Part shown: piece by piece, positions 28,560 to 29,191 of the stretch | Layout of the letters: the number at the start of each line of letters is the position of its first letter | Position numbering within the stretch: the stretch's first letter is position 1 | IMG/VR virus record: IMGVR_UViG_3300037135_000030 | Coordinates: 1-29,191 of that record | DNA: 29,191 nucleotides | Reading direction: 5' to 3' (one strand) | Source: a virus | Notes under the pieces: model-generated | The model's input: only the letters and a program-made list of their open reading frames with translations | The model's database searches: none | Told to the model about the DNA's origin: nothing | Made by a program: the position numbers and the translations under genes

Positions 28560-28567
28560 TATAATTA
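28560..28567 (+). promoter_or_regulatory. TATAATTA promoter motif H
   Basis: The plus strand reads TTAGCTTATAATTAAGG, 33 bases ahead of the AAGGAGCC ATG at 28600. A palindrome GGAGGCCTCC lies just upstream. It is one of the clearest members of the class, and the gene behind it is probably strongly expressed. Confidence 0.65.
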
Positions 28568-28599
28568 AGGCTAGGGCACCTCACCCTAACGAAGGAGCC

Positions 28600-29046
28600 A
28601 TGTTCATGTGTTTAGAACTGGCACGCGAACTACGAGAGCTGCTACGCTGGCTCTTGTGTCACAGAAATCATCACGACAACGTTACAGGCGGATTCATCTC
28701 GCAAGGAGATACACCCATGGTTACAATCACTCCCGGCAACACCCCGAAGTTCCAAGTCACCCCGGCGTTCAGCGGCGCGGCGTTCACGCTCGAAGCAGCG
28801 CAGGCCTCAATCACGTCCTCGGACCCGGTCAACTTCCCAGTTGAGCTGGACCCGACCGACACGACCGGTACCACGTTCGAAGCGGCAATCCCCGCAACGG
28901 CGGTGATTCCTACCGGCGGAGAGGCCATCACTATCACTTGGACGTACACTAACCTTGACGGCACCAATGCCGACGTTACCGGCACCGTGACGGAGCTCGG
29001 GATCGTGGACGACGTTACCGGTGGTACGTTTGCGCAAGTAGTTTGA
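28600..29046 (+). CDS. Ig-like structural protein with two in-frame starts
   Basis: The longer product has 148 residues; an internal ATG at 28717 gives 109. Both starts have AAGGAG at the right distance. The common part (MVTITPGNTPKFQVTPAFSG, then ITITWTYTNLDGTNADVTGT) is Thr/Val-rich, strand-based and free of Cys, as in Ig-like capsid decoration or tail proteins. The N-terminal extension is Leu/Arg/His-rich and helical. Promoter H directly upstream and a strong terminator downstream support high expression. Confidence 0.75.
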   Translation: MFMCLELARELRELLRWLLCHRNHHDNVTGGFISQGDTPMVTITPGNTPKFQVTPAFSGAAFTLEAAQASITSSDPVNFPVELDPTDTTGTTFEAAIPATAVIPTGGEAITITWTYTNLDGTNADVTGTVTELGIVDDVTGGTFAQVV

Positions 29047-29070
29047 TTGGCTTGGTCACTTAGAAGATAA

Positions 29071-29119
29071 AAGTTTCTCCGACCCCTCGGCTGTCACGCA
29101 CAGCGGCCGAGGGCTTTTT
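29071..29119 (+). terminator. Rho-independent terminator with AAGTTTCTCCGACCC element
   Basis: The stem CCCTCGGC (29084-29091) and GCCGAGGG (29106-29113), with TGT/ACA also able to pair inside, is followed by CTTTTT. It ends the transcript of the Ig-like gene. The 15-base element at 29071-29085 is identical to the one at 28362-28376. Confidence 0.9.
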
Positions 29120-29135
29120 ACGTGTGGAGGGTGAA

Positions 29136-29191
29136 GTGGCGAAGATGACGATATTGAAGGACGGCCCTGGAACTACGGCAGACCGCAAGGC
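29136..29191 (+). CDS. start of a gene cut by the window edge
   Basis: A GTG at 29136 behind GGAGG opens MAKMTILKDGPGTTADRK, running off the window. Eighteen codons are not enough for a function. It probably continues the structural module. Confidence 0.6.
   Translation, partial: MAKMTILKDGPGTTADRK

Overview
The window is part of a tailed double-stranded DNA phage genome (Caudoviricetes), probably strictly lytic as far as can be seen: no integrase or repressor was recognised. The host cannot be fixed from the sequence. The packed overlapping genes, Shine-Dalgarno sites of the AAGGAGG type and frequent GTG/TTG starts indicate a bacterial host of moderate GC content.

Two divergent gene blocks flank a non-coding region at about 23.48-24.08 kb. 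Everything to the left (1-23.48 kb) reads leftwards on the minus strand. This block is the DNA-metabolism and accessory region: an SNF2-like helicase (cut by the window edge), two beta-class DNA methyltransferases, a VRR-NUC nuclease, a DUF2130 protein, a Cas4/RecB-like nuclease, a family A DNA polymerase with 3'-5' exonuclease, a dCTP deaminase/dUTPase-family enzyme, an ATP-dependent DNA ligase, a DHH phosphoesterase and a Toprim/SF3 primase-helicase. Between about 14 and 20.7 kb lies a field of very small genes, including a J-protein, an SprT-like metalloprotease, an Imm-5-like Ala/Trp-rich protein and several micro membrane proteins too short for usual gene calling. Everything to the right (24.08-29.19 kb) reads rightwards: a small gene, a tRNA-Pro, terminase small and large subunits, an HNH endonuclease, several small genes and a highly expressed-looking Ig-like structural protein, so it begins the packaging/structural module.

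The divergent region carries a 26-bp perfect palindrome, an AT-rich stretch of about 80 bp and at least six copies of a GAGGGAT/ATCGAGGG motif in both orientations. It is a good candidate for the replication origin and the switch between the two transcription units. Eight copies of TATAATTA lie in the transcribed orientation, 27 to 131 bp ahead of start codons (six on the minus strand, two on the plus strand), without a recognisable -35 box. They look like a phage promoter class that breaks the genome into smaller transcripts.

The accessory region is rich in simple repeats: an 11-unit 9-bp purine/pyrimidine array, a 9-bp triplet array next to a promoter, a 49-bp CA tract, a coding Ala-Ser-Trp repeat and a 22-bp triplet repeat. 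It also holds two apparently damaged small genes: one with an amber codon at position 3 behind a perfect ribosome site, and one with a one-base frameshift. Together the genes describe a phage that replicates its own DNA with its own polymerase, primase-helicase, ligase and nucleases, modifies its DNA, and packages it with a terminase followed by an HNH nuclease.
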